DNA of 64,000 bases from the NCBI RefSeq assembly GCF_013823965.1, contig NZ_PNNA01000074.1, forward strand, positions 1 to 64,000, read 5' to 3'. A program made the translations under genes and the position numbers. Within the stretch, counting starts at the first letter, position 1, and every line of letters begins with the position of its first letter. The notes under the pieces were generated by a model, which worked only from the letters and a program-made list of their open reading frames with translations, was not told the origin of the DNA and did not search any database. Origin of the DNA: Flavobacterium sp. (GTDB lineage: Bacteria; Bacteroidota; Bacteroidia; Flavobacteriales; Flavobacteriaceae). This document shows positions 15,038 to 23,987 of the stretch, piece after piece.

Positions 15038-17311
15038 ATGCAAACTATTTCCGAAGCTGCTGTTTACACCTTGCGATTTATCAATCAAACACATCGATCC
15101 ATTTTCCTTACGGGGAAAGCCGGTACAGGGAAAACGACGCTTCTGCGTGAAATTATTCAAACCACGCACAAGAACACAGTGGTCGTGGCACCAACAGGAA
15201 TTGCGGCTTTAAATGCTGGCGGAGTTACCATTCACTCGATGTTTCAGTTGCCTTTCGGCGGATTTATTCCCGACAATTCTTCTCCTCATTTTTCGGAAAG
15301 TACCAAGTTTGAAACTAAGGCCACTTTGCGCAGGCATTTCAAAATGAGCGGTTTAAAGAAATCGGTTATTCGAAATATGGAATTACTGATTATTGACGAG
15401 GTGAGTATGCTTCGTGCCGATTTATTGGACGCGATGGACTTTATGATGCAAACTGTTCGCAAAAAAAGCACTCCATTTGGCGGTGTTCAAGTTTTATATA
15501 TAGGAGATTTATTACAGTTGCCGCCCGTGATTCGGGACGAGGAATGGCGCACTTTAAAAACGTATTACAAAGGGAAATTCTTTTTTCATTCGCACGTCAT
15601 TCAGCAAAATCCACCTTTGTACATTGAATTATCCAAGATTTTTCGTCAAACGGATGATGTTTTTATTTCGATTTTGAACAACCTGCGAAACAACCAAATT
15701 TCAGCAGAAGATGTCCAAAATTTAAACCAATACGTAAATCCAAATTTCGATTTGAAAGCCAACAAAGGCTACATAACATTAACAACTCACAACGCCAAAG
15801 CCGATGCGATGAATGCGCAAGCTTTGGAAGATTTGGACACAAAATTATTTGTATACAAACCCTCGATTGTTGGTGATTTTCCGGATAAAATTTATCCCGT
15901 TGACGAGGAATTGAGATTGAAAGTAGGAGCACAGGTGATGTTCGTGAAAAATGATTTGTCTTTCGACAAAAAATATTTCAACGGCAAAATGGGAATCATC
16001 AAATCACTTTCGAATGAGGAGATTTTGGTTCATTTTCCCGAAGAAAACACCACCATTGAAGTCGAAAAGTACGAATGGGAAAACATTCGCTACAAAGTCG
16101 ATGAATTGACCAAGGAAATCGAGGAGGAGGTTTTGGGAACGTTTGTCCATTATCCAATAAAATTGGCTTGGGCGATTACCGTTCATAAAAGCCAAGGTTT
16201 GACCTTTGACAAAGCTGCGCTCGATGTGTCGCAAGTTTTTCTGCCCGGACAAGCGTATGTCGCATTGTCGCGTTTACGCTCGTTAAACGGCTTGATTTTG
16301 CTTTCTCCGCTGCGAATGAACGGAATTTCGAACGATCAGGACGTGATGGATTATTCGTTGAACAAAGCTTCGGACGATTTTCTGAAGAATTCCCTGCATT
16401 TCGAAACCAAGAATTTTATCCATAACTATTTGGTAAACACCTTCGATTGGGCGGAATTGGCGCAAGAATGGCGCAACCACAAGTTCAGTTATCTGGATAA
16501 TTCCGAAAGTTCGGCCAAATCCAAACAGGCGAATTGGGCTGCCAAACAATTGGAAACCATCGACAAACTATTGGATCCATCCCAAAAATTCATTTTGCAG
16601 TTGCATAAAATTTTCAATACGGAAACCGTCGATTTGAATCACGTTTCGGAGCGTTTTCAGGCAGCTTATAATTATTTCTTCCAGCCGATGGATGATTTGG
16701 TTTTTGAAATTCTTTGGAAAGTTGAAGAAGTCAAACGACTCAAGAAGGCTAAGACGTTTTATGACGAATTGATGGTTTTGGAAGAACTGCAAACCAAGGT
16801 CGTTTTGCGATTGATGAAAGCAAAATTACTGATTGAAACCGTGGTGTCTGGTGAAACGATTTCGAAGGAAAAATTGACTTCGAATACGATTAAAAAATAC
16901 ATTAGCCATAAAACTGAAGCCATTCAATCGCAAGTCAAGCAAGTCAACATCACCTTGATTGAAGATGAAGCCGACTTGGAACGTTACACCAAAAAGAAAA
17001 AAGGAATCAAGGTGACCAAAAAATCGACCATTGAGGAAACTTATGAATTGTGGCTTGAAAAGAACACCATCAAAGAAATCGCAGCTATCAGAAAATTGAC
17101 TTTGCAAACTATTGGAACGCATATTGCCAAACTCATTGAATCAGGAACCATAGCCATTACGGCTGTTTTGCCTGAAGATAAATTATTGGAACTAGAAAAA
17201 GCTTTCAAAGGCTACAATGAAGAAACGCTAAATAGTTTGAAGGAACAATATGGCGACAAATTCACTTGGGATGAATTAAAAATGTTCAAGGCGAGTTTGA
17301 ATATAAAGTAG
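15038..17311 (+). CDS. PIF1/RecD-like superfamily 1 helicase with C-terminal helix-turn-helix domain
   Basis: A 757-residue AAA-type helicase. Walker A is GKAGTGKT at 26-33 and Walker B is IIDEVSM with Asp120-Glu121; QLPPV and a late LAWAITVHKSQGLTFDKA (motif V region) and AYVALSRLRS (motif VI) place it among PIF1/RecD2-like enzymes. Residues after about 450 are not helicase core: a helical, HRDC-like stretch and then a block around 670-715 (TYELWLEKNTIKEIAAIRKL) resembling the helix-turn-helix that ends RecQ-like proteins. It probably unwinds DNA at forks or G-quadruplexes. It is convergent with the OmpA gene. Confidence 0.88.
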   Translation: MQTISEAAVYTLRFINQTHRSIFLTGKAGTGKTTLLREIIQTTHKNTVVVAPTGIAALNAGGVTIHSMFQLPFGGFIPDNSSPHFSESTKFETKATLRRHFKMSGLKKSVIRNMELLIIDEVSMLRADLLDAMDFMMQTVRKKSTPFGGVQVLYIGDLLQLPPVIRDEEWRTLKTYYKGKFFFHSHVIQQNPPLYIELSKIFRQTDDVFISILNNLRNNQISAEDVQNLNQYVNPNFDLKANKGYITLTTHNAKADAMNAQALEDLDTKLFVYKPSIVGDFPDKIYPVDEELRLKVGAQVMFVKNDLSFDKKYFNGKMGIIKSLSNEEILVHFPEENTTIEVEKYEWENIRYKVDELTKEIEEEVLGTFVHYPIKLAWAITVHKSQGLTFDKAALDVSQVFLPGQAYVALSRLRSLNGLILLSPLRMNGISNDQDVMDYSLNKASDDFLKNSLHFETKNFIHNYLVNTFDWAELAQEWRNHKFSYLDNSESSAKSKQANWAAKQLETIDKLLDPSQKFILQLHKIFNTETVDLNHVSERFQAAYNYFFQPMDDLVFEILWKVEEVKRLKKAKTFYDELMVLEELQTKVVLRLMKAKLLIETVVSGETISKEKLTSNTIKKYISHKTEAIQSQVKQVNITLIEDEADLERYTKKKKGIKVTKKSTIEETYELWLEKNTIKEIAAIRKLTLQTIGTHIAKLIESGTIAITAVLPEDKLLELEKAFKGYNEETLNSLKEQYGDKFTWDELKMFKASLNIK

Positions 17312-17344
17312 AATTTTACAGGAATTTGTTTCCGTAAAGGTTCA

Positions 17345-18139
17345 TCAGGATTTAATAATTAATAATTCCACCCTTCTGTCAAGCGCGTCTCCTTTTCCCA
17401 ACGGAAATTGGTTTCCATAGCCTTTAAAAGACATTCGGTACGGACTTATTCCTTTGGATCGAAGATAGGCAAACACGTTTTTGGCCCTGTTTAGCGAAAG
17501 ATTCCTATTTTGTGTTTCTTCGTCAATGGCATCCGAATATTTGCTCGAAGTACAGCACACGTGGCCTTTAATTTCAAATTGCAACGATTTATGTTTCCCC
17601 AACAAAACCAGAATTCTGTCCAATTCTTTTTTTGCTTTTAATGAAAGAATACTGGAACCCATATCAAAGGTAACTTTGTCTAAAACGATAAGATCACCCG
17701 CTTTTGGGTTTTCTGGAAAGAAAGTAAATATCCTTTTTTTAATAAAAAGTATGTCGACACGCCTGTTTTGATAACGTGTTTTTTCTAAATTTTTCACCGT
17801 GTCTTTGTCCAAACTCACGCGTCCTTTGCCTTCGCAAATGAAAATTTTGTTTAGTGAAATGCCGTTGGAAACCAATATTTTCTGGACTGTAGTTACTCTT
17901 TTCTCAGACAATTTAGTGTTGTACTCTTCGCTTCCCCGATCGTCGCAATAACCATAAAGCTGGATGGTTTCAAACTGGGAAAAACCAGCGGACTTGATTG
18001 TGGCAACAATCGTGTTTATTTGATTGGCGTCCAAATCGAATTTGTCAAATTTAAAATACACGGATTGAACGGCATTTTCTTGGGCGGAAAGAAAACCAAA
18101 AGTTAAAAAAAGCAGTATTTGAATGCCTTTTTTCATCAC
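17345..18139 (-). CDS. Protein with two tandem OmpA-like domains
   Basis: A 264-residue exported protein (signal peptide up to about residue 20, FGFLSAQE). It holds two OmpA C-terminal-like peptidoglycan-binding modules in a row: the first (about 25-130) has YFKFDKFDLD, LYGYCDDRGSEEYN and RRVDILF; the second (about 150-262) has VTFDMGSSILSLKAK, IKGHVCC, LSLNRAKNVFAYL and DRRVELLI. No transmembrane barrel precedes them. Both modules end with the expected RRV. The start overlaps the stop of the S41 protease gene by 4 bases, so they are translationally coupled. Confidence 0.8.
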   Translation of the reverse strand: MMKKGIQILLFLTFGFLSAQENAVQSVYFKFDKFDLDANQINTIVATIKSAGFSQFETIQLYGYCDDRGSEEYNTKLSEKRVTTVQKILVSNGISLNKIFICEGKGRVSLDKDTVKNLEKTRYQNRRVDILFIKKRIFTFFPENPKAGDLIVLDKVTFDMGSSILSLKAKKELDRILVLLGKHKSLQFEIKGHVCCTSSKYSDAIDEETQNRNLSLNRAKNVFAYLRSKGISPYRMSFKGYGNQFPLGKGDALDRRVELLIIKS

Positions 18140-19773
18140 ATTTTCAAGATGCTTTTGTATTGGGCACTATTGTTCAGGACACTTACTGCTTTCTTGATTT
18201 CGGAATTGTTTTTGATGTAATATTGATACAAACCTTCTTGGTATTGGTAGCGTTTGATGATTTCGTCCATAATTAAATTCTGGATTTCCTTTTGGTTTTT
18301 GTCCAATAATTTTTCTTCACTTTTTTGGAGCGCGGCCAGTAGTTGTTGGTATTCCACGTTAATGCTTTCGTCCACTTTTTCTTTTTTGGCCACGGCCAAA
18401 GTATTTTTCAAGGCCAATTCCGTTTCGGTGTCAAAGGAGAATTTTTGGGTTTTCAAGAACTGTTTAAAATCAAGGAAATCGGCATCTGTAAACGTTGGAA
18501 TTTTGTCTCCAAGATTCGGATTTTTATAAACATAAGCCGTCACATAATTAAAGATTCCGTCGTTTTTAACTAAGGCTTCGGTTATTGGACTCAACTTGGT
18601 TTCTTCCAGTTCGATGTCGGGCTGAATGCCGCCGCCGTCATAAACCGTTCTGCCTTTGCGGGTTTTGAAGGCGTTGTAATTCTTGGCTTCGGTTTTTGTG
18701 GCAATCCCGTTTTTGTCTTTGTGGGCATAATCCAAAGCTTGGATGCATCGCCCAGAAGGCGTGTAATATCGAGAGATGGTTACTTTCAACTGTGTCCCGT
18801 AAGTCAAGTCCACGGGTCTTTGCACCAATCCTTTTCCAAAACTTCTGCTGCCAATAATCACCGCACGATCCAAGTCCTGCAAAGCTCCCGAAACAATTTC
18901 CGAAGCTGAAGCACTTTTTCCGTCCACCAAAATAACCAATGGAATTTCAGTGTCCACGGGCTCTTTCGAGGTTTTGTAGGTGTTGTTGTGTTTCTCTATT
19001 TTCGATTTGGTGGTCACGATGATTTCGTTTTTTGGAACAAATAAATTACAAATATTCACCGCTTCGTTTAAAAGTCCGCCGGGATTTCCTCTTAAATCAA
19101 GTACAATTCGTTCTGCGCCTTCTTTTTTTAATTGTTCCAATGCCTGTTTGGTTTCGTAGGACGCTTTTTGGTTGAAACGGGCCAAAACGATGTAGCCGGT
19201 TTTCTCGTCTATTTTTCCAAAAAATGGCACCGATTTAATTTCCACCTCGTCCAGAATGATTTGGGCGCTGTTGGTTTTGCCTTGACGAATGTATTTAACG
19301 TCGATTTTGGTATTTTTGGCTCCCCTAAAAAGTTGCGAAGCATCGTCCTTGAAATCAGACAAAAGCACGTCGCCTATTTGAATGATTTCGTCTCCGGCTT
19401 TGAGACCGGCTTTATCCGCGGGGAAATTTTTATAAGGTTCCTTGATGATCAATTTGTCGTCTTTTCGGGTAATCATGGCGCCAATTCCGGTGTATTCACC
19501 CGTGTTGTTGATCTTGAATTTGACCACGTCCTGCTCATTGAAATACATCGTGTAAGGATCTAAACTGGCCAACATTCCCTTGATGGCTTTGTCCATCAAA
19601 TCGCCTGGATTGGTTTTGTCCACATAATTTTGGTTCAACTCCTTGAAAAGGGTCGTGAAGATTTCCACTTGCTTGGCAATTTCAAAAAAATCGTCTTTGA
19701 AACTAACGCCTACAAACAAAAATGCCGAAGCTACAACAGGAATTATGTATTTTTTTTGGAAAGGAGATGTCAT
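18136..19773 (-). CDS. S41-family C-terminal processing peptidase
   Basis: A periplasmic, membrane-anchored serine protease of the Tsp/CtpA type. I set the start at the ATG at 19773 (545 residues): it gives a normal N-terminal anchor (MTSPFQKKYIIPVVASAFLF) and begins 1 base after the upstream stop, whereas an upstream ATG at 19818 would overlap the previous gene. A PDZ domain (GEYTGIGAMI onwards, about 85-165) precedes the protease core, with LRGNPGGLLNEAV, the catalytic Ser in DGKSASASEIVSGAL and the Lys in GSRSFGKGLVQ. Neighbours are a DUF4349 lipoprotein and an OmpA-type protein, all envelope proteins. Confidence 0.92.
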   Translation of the reverse strand: MTSPFQKKYIIPVVASAFLFVGVSFKDDFFEIAKQVEIFTTLFKELNQNYVDKTNPGDLMDKAIKGMLASLDPYTMYFNEQDVVKFKINNTGEYTGIGAMITRKDDKLIIKEPYKNFPADKAGLKAGDEIIQIGDVLLSDFKDDASQLFRGAKNTKIDVKYIRQGKTNSAQIILDEVEIKSVPFFGKIDEKTGYIVLARFNQKASYETKQALEQLKKEGAERIVLDLRGNPGGLLNEAVNICNLFVPKNEIIVTTKSKIEKHNNTYKTSKEPVDTEIPLVILVDGKSASASEIVSGALQDLDRAVIIGSRSFGKGLVQRPVDLTYGTQLKVTISRYYTPSGRCIQALDYAHKDKNGIATKTEAKNYNAFKTRKGRTVYDGGGIQPDIELEETKLSPITEALVKNDGIFNYVTAYVYKNPNLGDKIPTFTDADFLDFKQFLKTQKFSFDTETELALKNTLAVAKKEKVDESINVEYQQLLAALQKSEEKLLDKNQKEIQNLIMDEIIKRYQYQEGLYQYYIKNNSEIKKAVSVLNNSAQYKSILKM

Positions 19774-19774
19774 T

Positions 19775-20605
19775 TTATGTCGTTTTTTTCTTGAATCGTT
19801 TTCTAATAAAGTGTACAATCACCGCTAAAATAATCAGAAAAGGCCAAATACTTAACAATCCGATGAAGAAACTTGAAATGGAATTGAAACCGGATGTTAT
19901 GGCATTCCAGATTTTGGAGCCGTACGAAATGGTGGCGCCGCCCTCGTTGGCAACGGTTTTGTAGAATTCGATGTTGATGGTGCTCATCGAAATCTGGCTT
20001 TGCATATAGCGCAATTGTCCTTCCTTGGCTTCAATTTCTTCGCGAATGGCCGAAAGTTGTGCTTCTATTTCCAGCATTTCGCTGACTTTGTTTGCCTTTT
20101 TCAAAAGCTCGAGATAACGGGCTTCGAGCACTTTTTTGGCTTTCAATCGGGCATCAACGTCAATGTATTCTTCGGTTACGTCTTGGGACGAAATTTCTTT
20201 GTTGTCAAAATAGGTGACTCCTTTTGAAATGTCGGCCAAAAAGGAATCGAAGTTTTTGCTGGGAATGCGAACCGTTATTCGTCTGAAAACCGAACCATAA
20301 TCCTTTCCTTCAGTGTCGTTTTGGATAAAGGCGCGGTGCTTTTTCACTGCCGAAATCATTTGGCCGTAAGTTTCTCCCAAATCGTTGGTTTCAAACTTGA
20401 TGTCGCCAGTCTTGATGATTTTTTGTTCCACAACTTTTGAGTCTTCTACTGCCGGAGAACTTAATTTATCATATGAAACTGTTTCAGATTTTTCTTTAGA
20501 AGGAAGTTTTACCGCTGAAATTGCCATATCAGCTAAAGGTTCTTCAGCTTTTTTGCAACCTGAAAAAGACACAAGAAATACGAATAGGAAGAGAATGTTT
20601 TTCAT
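19775..20605 (-). CDS. DUF4349 lipoprotein
   Basis: A 276-residue protein with a lipoprotein signal (VFLVSFSGCKK, Cys17), a DUF4349 domain (ITVRIPSKNFDSFLADI, then a central coiled coil of about 140-205) and a C-terminal membrane segment (about 243-265, LLSIWPFLIILAVIVHF) with a basic RKRFKKK tail. Family members are envelope proteins of unknown role. It is the middle gene of a minus-strand group (rnpA, this gene, S41 protease, double OmpA) and ends 1 base before the protease start. Confidence 0.88.
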   Translation of the reverse strand: MKNILFLFVFLVSFSGCKKAEEPLADMAISAVKLPSKEKSETVSYDKLSSPAVEDSKVVEQKIIKTGDIKFETNDLGETYGQMISAVKKHRAFIQNDTEGKDYGSVFRRITVRIPSKNFDSFLADISKGVTYFDNKEISSQDVTEEYIDVDARLKAKKVLEARYLELLKKANKVSEMLEIEAQLSAIREEIEAKEGQLRYMQSQISMSTINIEFYKTVANEGGATISYGSKIWNAITSGFNSISSFFIGLLSIWPFLIILAVIVHFIRKRFKKKTT

Positions 20606-20667
20606 AAGAATTTGATTTAGACTATCACAACGTAAAAATAATGAATATTCGTATGAAAAATCGTGTC

Positions 20668-21060
20668 TTATTCCTCCTTTTTCAGTTGTTGTACAAACTT
20701 TTCAAACAGTTGAATGGTCTTGGTATGGATTTCTTCGTAAGTCAATCGCTCCTTGGTTTGGTAAAAAAACATGAAAGCATATTTTTTGTCCAAATTATCA
20801 ATCAGGAGGTGCTTGTTCAATCGATAGGTTTCGCGAAGCACGCGCTTGAAATAATTTCTATCAACGGCGTGCTTGAAGTATTTTTTGGAAACCGAAACGC
20901 CCATTTTCAGCTTTTGGTCCGAATCTTCGGGAATGCCGTAATCACTCTCCACAAAAACCAGTCGCAAAGGATATTTGGACACGGATTTGCCTTTGGAAAA
21001 AAGCAAATCGATCGTGGTTTTGCTTTTCAGCTTTTCGGTTTTGGGATAAGTGAAATTCAT
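20668..21060 (-). CDS. rnpA: Ribonuclease P protein component
   Basis: A 130-residue basic protein. The conserved block KMGVSVSKKYFKHAVDRN followed by YFKRVLRETYR contains the RNxxxR motif of the RnpA RNA-binding helix. It helps the RNase P RNA remove tRNA 5' leaders. In many bacteria rnpA adjoins rpmH near oriC; here it does not, which is usual in Bacteroidota. Its -7 box lies in the spacer shared with the acyltransferase gene, and it heads the group of envelope genes downstream. Confidence 0.93.
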   Translation of the reverse strand: MNFTYPKTEKLKSKTTIDLLFSKGKSVSKYPLRLVFVESDYGIPEDSDQKLKMGVSVSKKYFKHAVDRNYFKRVLRETYRLNKHLLIDNLDKKYAFMFFYQTKERLTYEEIHTKTIQLFEKFVQQLKKEE

Positions 21061-21092
21061 TTTGTTTTAAAAAAAGGCAACTGTTTTGGGAG

Positions 21093-21100
21093 CAAAGGTA
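21093..21100 (-). promoter_or_regulatory. Putative -7 box of rnpA
   Basis: Reads TACCTTTG on the minus strand, 32 bases before the rnpA start. It faces away from the acyltransferase box at 21158-21165. Confidence 0.5.
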
Positions 21101-21157
21101 CGATTAAACCCAAAACAGCATAATTATTCGGGATTAAAATTGAATCCTAAAAATCAT

Positions 21158-21165
21158 TACTTTTG
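21158..21165 (+). promoter_or_regulatory. Putative -7 box of the first acyltransferase gene
   Basis: TACTTTTG, a TAnnTTTG match 18 bases upstream of the ATG at 21184. Confidence 0.5.
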
Positions 21166-21183
21166 CGTATAATTTAAAAAAGG

Positions 21184-21918
21184 ATGAAGAAAATTTTATT
21201 ATATCCCATAACACTACTGTATTATTTTGCTTATTTAGTGGTTTTGTGTACGATCCACGTCGTTCAGTGGGTGGTTTATAAGATTTTTGGAGAGAAAGGA
21301 CTCGAAGTCTGCTTTGATTACATTGCTTATTTTACCCTGAAATGTACCCATATTTTGGGCACGAGATACACTTTTGAAAATCGGGAATTAATTTCCAAAA
21401 ACGTGCCTATTATTTTTGTGGCCAATCATCAGAGTTTGTTGGACACAGGCGGAATTATCTGGTATTTGAGGAAGTTTCATTTGGCTTTCGTGACCAAAAA
21501 GGAATTGGGCAAAGGCATTCCGGCGATTTCCTATAATTTGCGCCACAGCAAATACGTGCTTATCGACAGGAGCAAACCCAAACAAGCCATTCCGATGATA
21601 AAATCCTTGGGAGAATTCATCGAGAAAGAAAAACGTTCGGCGGTCATTTTCCCAGAAGGAACCCGAAGCAAAACTGGAATTCCCAACGAATTTGCCGAAA
21701 GTGGCTTGAAAATATTGTGCAAATATGCGCCATCGGCCTATATTGTTCCCATTACCATCAACAATTCCTGGAAAGTGTACCAATACGGATATTTTCCTCT
21801 TAGTGTGGGGCATCATCTTGTTTTTACGGTTCACGACCCCATAAAAGTCAGCGATTATCCCTTTGCCGAGATTTTGGAAAAAACAAAAAATACCATTGTT
21901 GAAGGCATAAAAGTCTAA
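21184..21918 (+). CDS. Lysophospholipid acyltransferase (PlsC-like), copy 1
   Basis: A 244-residue membrane-bound acyltransferase with the catalytic HX4D motif (NHQSLLD, His82-Asp87) and the substrate-binding EGTR at 158-161. An N-terminal hydrophobic stretch (about 5-35) anchors it. The family adds the second acyl chain to lysophosphatidic acid, making phosphatidic acid. It is followed at once by a close paralogue of the same length and motif positions, each with its own -7 box, so this is a tandem duplication that has kept both copies. Confidence 0.9.
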   Translation: MKKILLYPITLLYYFAYLVVLCTIHVVQWVVYKIFGEKGLEVCFDYIAYFTLKCTHILGTRYTFENRELISKNVPIIFVANHQSLLDTGGIIWYLRKFHLAFVTKKELGKGIPAISYNLRHSKYVLIDRSKPKQAIPMIKSLGEFIEKEKRSAVIFPEGTRSKTGIPNEFAESGLKILCKYAPSAYIVPITINNSWKVYQYGYFPLSVGHHLVFTVHDPIKVSDYPFAEILEKTKNTIVEGIKV

Positions 21919-22013
21919 TCAAGAAATCGAAAAAGGGTTTTCTGAATAAAACTATGGGATTATTAACATTTTAGCTTTATTCGGAACAGTCACAAACAGA
22001 AATATATTTCCTA

Positions 22014-22021
22014 TTTTTGCC
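22014..22021 (+). promoter_or_regulatory. Putative -7 box of the second acyltransferase gene
   Basis: TATTTTTG, 14 bases before the ATG at 22036. Confidence 0.5.
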
Positions 22022-22035
22022 AAAAAAATCACATA

Positions 22036-22770
22036 ATGCAAAAAATTATATCCTATCCCATATCCTTTATTGCAATCTTGTTATTCCTTTTGACATTGAT
22101 TATTTTTCACCCCATCCAGTGGATTTGTTTCAATGTTTTTGGCTATCAAGCCCATAAAAAAAGTGTCGATTATTTGAACTTTTTCTTGTTGAGAATCGGA
22201 CACGTCATGTTCAATACTTTTAAAATCGAGGGTAGAGAAAAAATTCCAACGGGCGTTCCCATCATTTTTGTGGCCAATCACCAAGGAATGTATGATATTA
22301 TCGGGATGATTTGGTTTTTAAGAAAATTTCATCCGAAATTTGTCAGCAAAGTTGAATTAGGGAAAGGAATTCCAAGCGTTTCCTATAATTTGACTCACGG
22401 TGGCTCCGTACTTATTGACAGAAAAGATCCAAAACAAGCCATTCCGGCAATTAAAGGTTTGTCTGAATATATCGAAAAACACAAACGTTCCGCGGTAATC
22501 TTTCCCGAAGGAACCCGAAGCAAAACGGGGAAACCCAAAGAATTTGCGCAAAGTGGATTGAAAATATTGTGCAAATATGCGCCTTCGGCCTACGTGGTGC
22601 CGGTGACCATCAACAATTCCTGGAAGTTTTTCCGATTCGGATTTTTTCCTTACGGATTGGCAAACCACATCACTTTTACCATTCACGAAGCGATGTCCGT
22701 AAAAGATAATTCCTTTGACGATTTGATGTCAAAAACAGAAAATGCTATCGTTCAAGGGATAAAAATTTAA
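22036..22770 (+). CDS. Lysophospholipid acyltransferase (PlsC-like), copy 2
   Basis: A 244-residue paralogue of the gene before it. Catalytic NHQGMYD has His82 and Asp87 at the same positions, and FPEGTRSKTG is identical. The C-terminal halves are nearly the same (LKILCKYAPSAY, then VTINNSWK), while the N-terminal membrane segments and the residues after the catalytic His differ (GMY against SLL), which may change acyl-donor or acceptor choice. It precedes an acyl-ACP desaturase, so this stretch is a small lipid-acyl group. Confidence 0.9.
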   Translation: MQKIISYPISFIAILLFLLTLIIFHPIQWICFNVFGYQAHKKSVDYLNFFLLRIGHVMFNTFKIEGREKIPTGVPIIFVANHQGMYDIIGMIWFLRKFHPKFVSKVELGKGIPSVSYNLTHGGSVLIDRKDPKQAIPAIKGLSEYIEKHKRSAVIFPEGTRSKTGKPKEFAQSGLKILCKYAPSAYVVPVTINNSWKFFRFGFFPYGLANHITFTIHEAMSVKDNSFDDLMSKTENAIVQGIKI

Positions 22771-22778
22771 AAATGTGC

Positions 22779-22786
22779 TAACTTTG
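22779..22786 (+). promoter_or_regulatory. Putative -7 box of the desaturase gene
   Basis: TAACTTTG. Transcription would start about 7 bases after it, near 22793, so the desaturase cannot begin with the in-frame TTG at 22794; this supports the ATG at 22839. Confidence 0.55.
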
Positions 22787-22838
22787 CATATTCTTGGAAG
22801 CAATTCCAAGTTCAAAAATCAATAAACCAAAAACACAT

Positions 22839-23825
22839 ATGTCAATTAAAAACATTCGTCTAGAAGTGATGCAGCTTCTAGAAAAAAACGTCAGCGCTTA
22901 TGTTGAACAATATTTAATTCCAGTGGAAAAAATTTGGCAACCGTCTGATTTTTTGCCTAATCCAGAAAGCGACAATTTTCTGGAAGAAGTTAAAGAATTG
23001 AGAGAAATCTCCAAAGATTTGCCTTATGACTTCTGGGTTGCCATGGTAGGCGACATGATTACCGAAGAAGCTTTGCCAACCTATGAAAACTGGTTGATGG
23101 AAGTGGAAGGCGTGGATAATCTAGAACGAAACGGTTGGGCCAAATGGGTTCGCCAATGGACTGGCGAAGAAAATCGTCACGGTGATTTGCTGAACAAATA
23201 CTTGTATTTATCGGGTCGAGTGAATATGCGTGAAATCGAAATGACCACGCAACATCTTATCAATGACGGTTTCGACATTGGCACCGGAAGAGATCCTTAC
23301 AAAAACTTTGTTTACACTAGTTTTCAGGAATTGGCCACTTATGTTTCCCACAATCGAGTTTCGCAATTGGCAAAAAGTTACGGAGATGCTAAACTAGCCA
23401 AAATGTGTAAAATGGTAGCCGGAGACGAAATGCGTCATCACTTGGCTTACAGCGAATTTGTGAACCAGATTTTCAAAATTGACCCAAGCGAAATGATGCT
23501 TGCTTTTCAATACATGATGAAAGCAAAAATCGTGATGCCAGCTCATTTCTTGAGAGAATCAGGACAAAAAATAAGTTCCGCTTTCGAACATTTTTCGGAT
23601 TCAGCACAACGAATTGGGGTTTATACAGCCAGTGATTATGTTGATATTATGCAAAAGTTAATCGATAAATGGCAAATCGACAAGATTTCAGGATTAACCG
23701 ATGAAGCCGAAAAAGCCAGAGATTATTTGATGAAGTTGCCGGCTAGAATGGCAAAAATTTCAGAGAGATTAGTGATTCCTCAAGAGTCATTTATTTTTAA
23801 ATGGGTAGAACCAGCGAGATTGTAA
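22839..23825 (+). CDS. Acyl-ACP desaturase (di-iron)
   Basis: A 328-residue soluble desaturase of the plant stearoyl-ACP type. Both iron-binding motifs are present: EENRHGD (EExxH) in the first half and GDEMRHHLAY (DExxH) in the second. It puts a double bond into acyl chains on acyl carrier protein and needs oxygen and reduced ferredoxin. The start is the ATG at 22839 (MSIKNIRLEV), chosen because the promoter box lies at 22779-22786 and the TTG alternative would leave no leader. A terminator follows after about 100 bases. Upstream genes are two phospholipid acyltransferases. Confidence 0.92.
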   Translation: MSIKNIRLEVMQLLEKNVSAYVEQYLIPVEKIWQPSDFLPNPESDNFLEEVKELREISKDLPYDFWVAMVGDMITEEALPTYENWLMEVEGVDNLERNGWAKWVRQWTGEENRHGDLLNKYLYLSGRVNMREIEMTTQHLINDGFDIGTGRDPYKNFVYTSFQELATYVSHNRVSQLAKSYGDAKLAKMCKMVAGDEMRHHLAYSEFVNQIFKIDPSEMMLAFQYMMKAKIVMPAHFLRESGQKISSAFEHFSDSAQRIGVYTASDYVDIMQKLIDKWQIDKISGLTDEAEKARDYLMKLPARMAKISERLVIPQESFIFKWVEPARL

Positions 23826-23931
23826 ATTTTAGAGCGCAGATTTTAGATTTCAGATTGGTCGGAATGAAAAGTTGATTTTTTTTAAAATTGCCATTGAAAT
23901 TGTTTTTTGCCATTGATTAAAATATTGAATT

Positions 23932-23973
23932 GCTGATTTTTGAATGTAATACTTTAAAAATCAGCTTTTTTTA
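23932..23973 (+). terminator. Terminator of the desaturase gene
   Basis: GCTGATTTTT and AAAAATCAGC pair around a 14-base AT-rich loop and are followed by seven T. The spacer before it (about 23832-23858) holds a copy of the GATTTTAGATTTCAGATT intergenic repeat. Confidence 0.75.
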
Positions 23974-23987
23974 TAAAAACATCCAAT

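Noticed and set aside
14961..15212. Small plus-strand frame starting in the OmpH terminator
   Set aside because: Its first codons are the terminator hairpin and the rest overlaps the helicase gene in another frame.
19774..19818. Upstream ATG of the S41 protease gene
   Set aside because: It would overlap the DUF4349 gene and put a polar segment before the membrane anchor; the ATG at 19773 gives a normal anchor and tight spacing.
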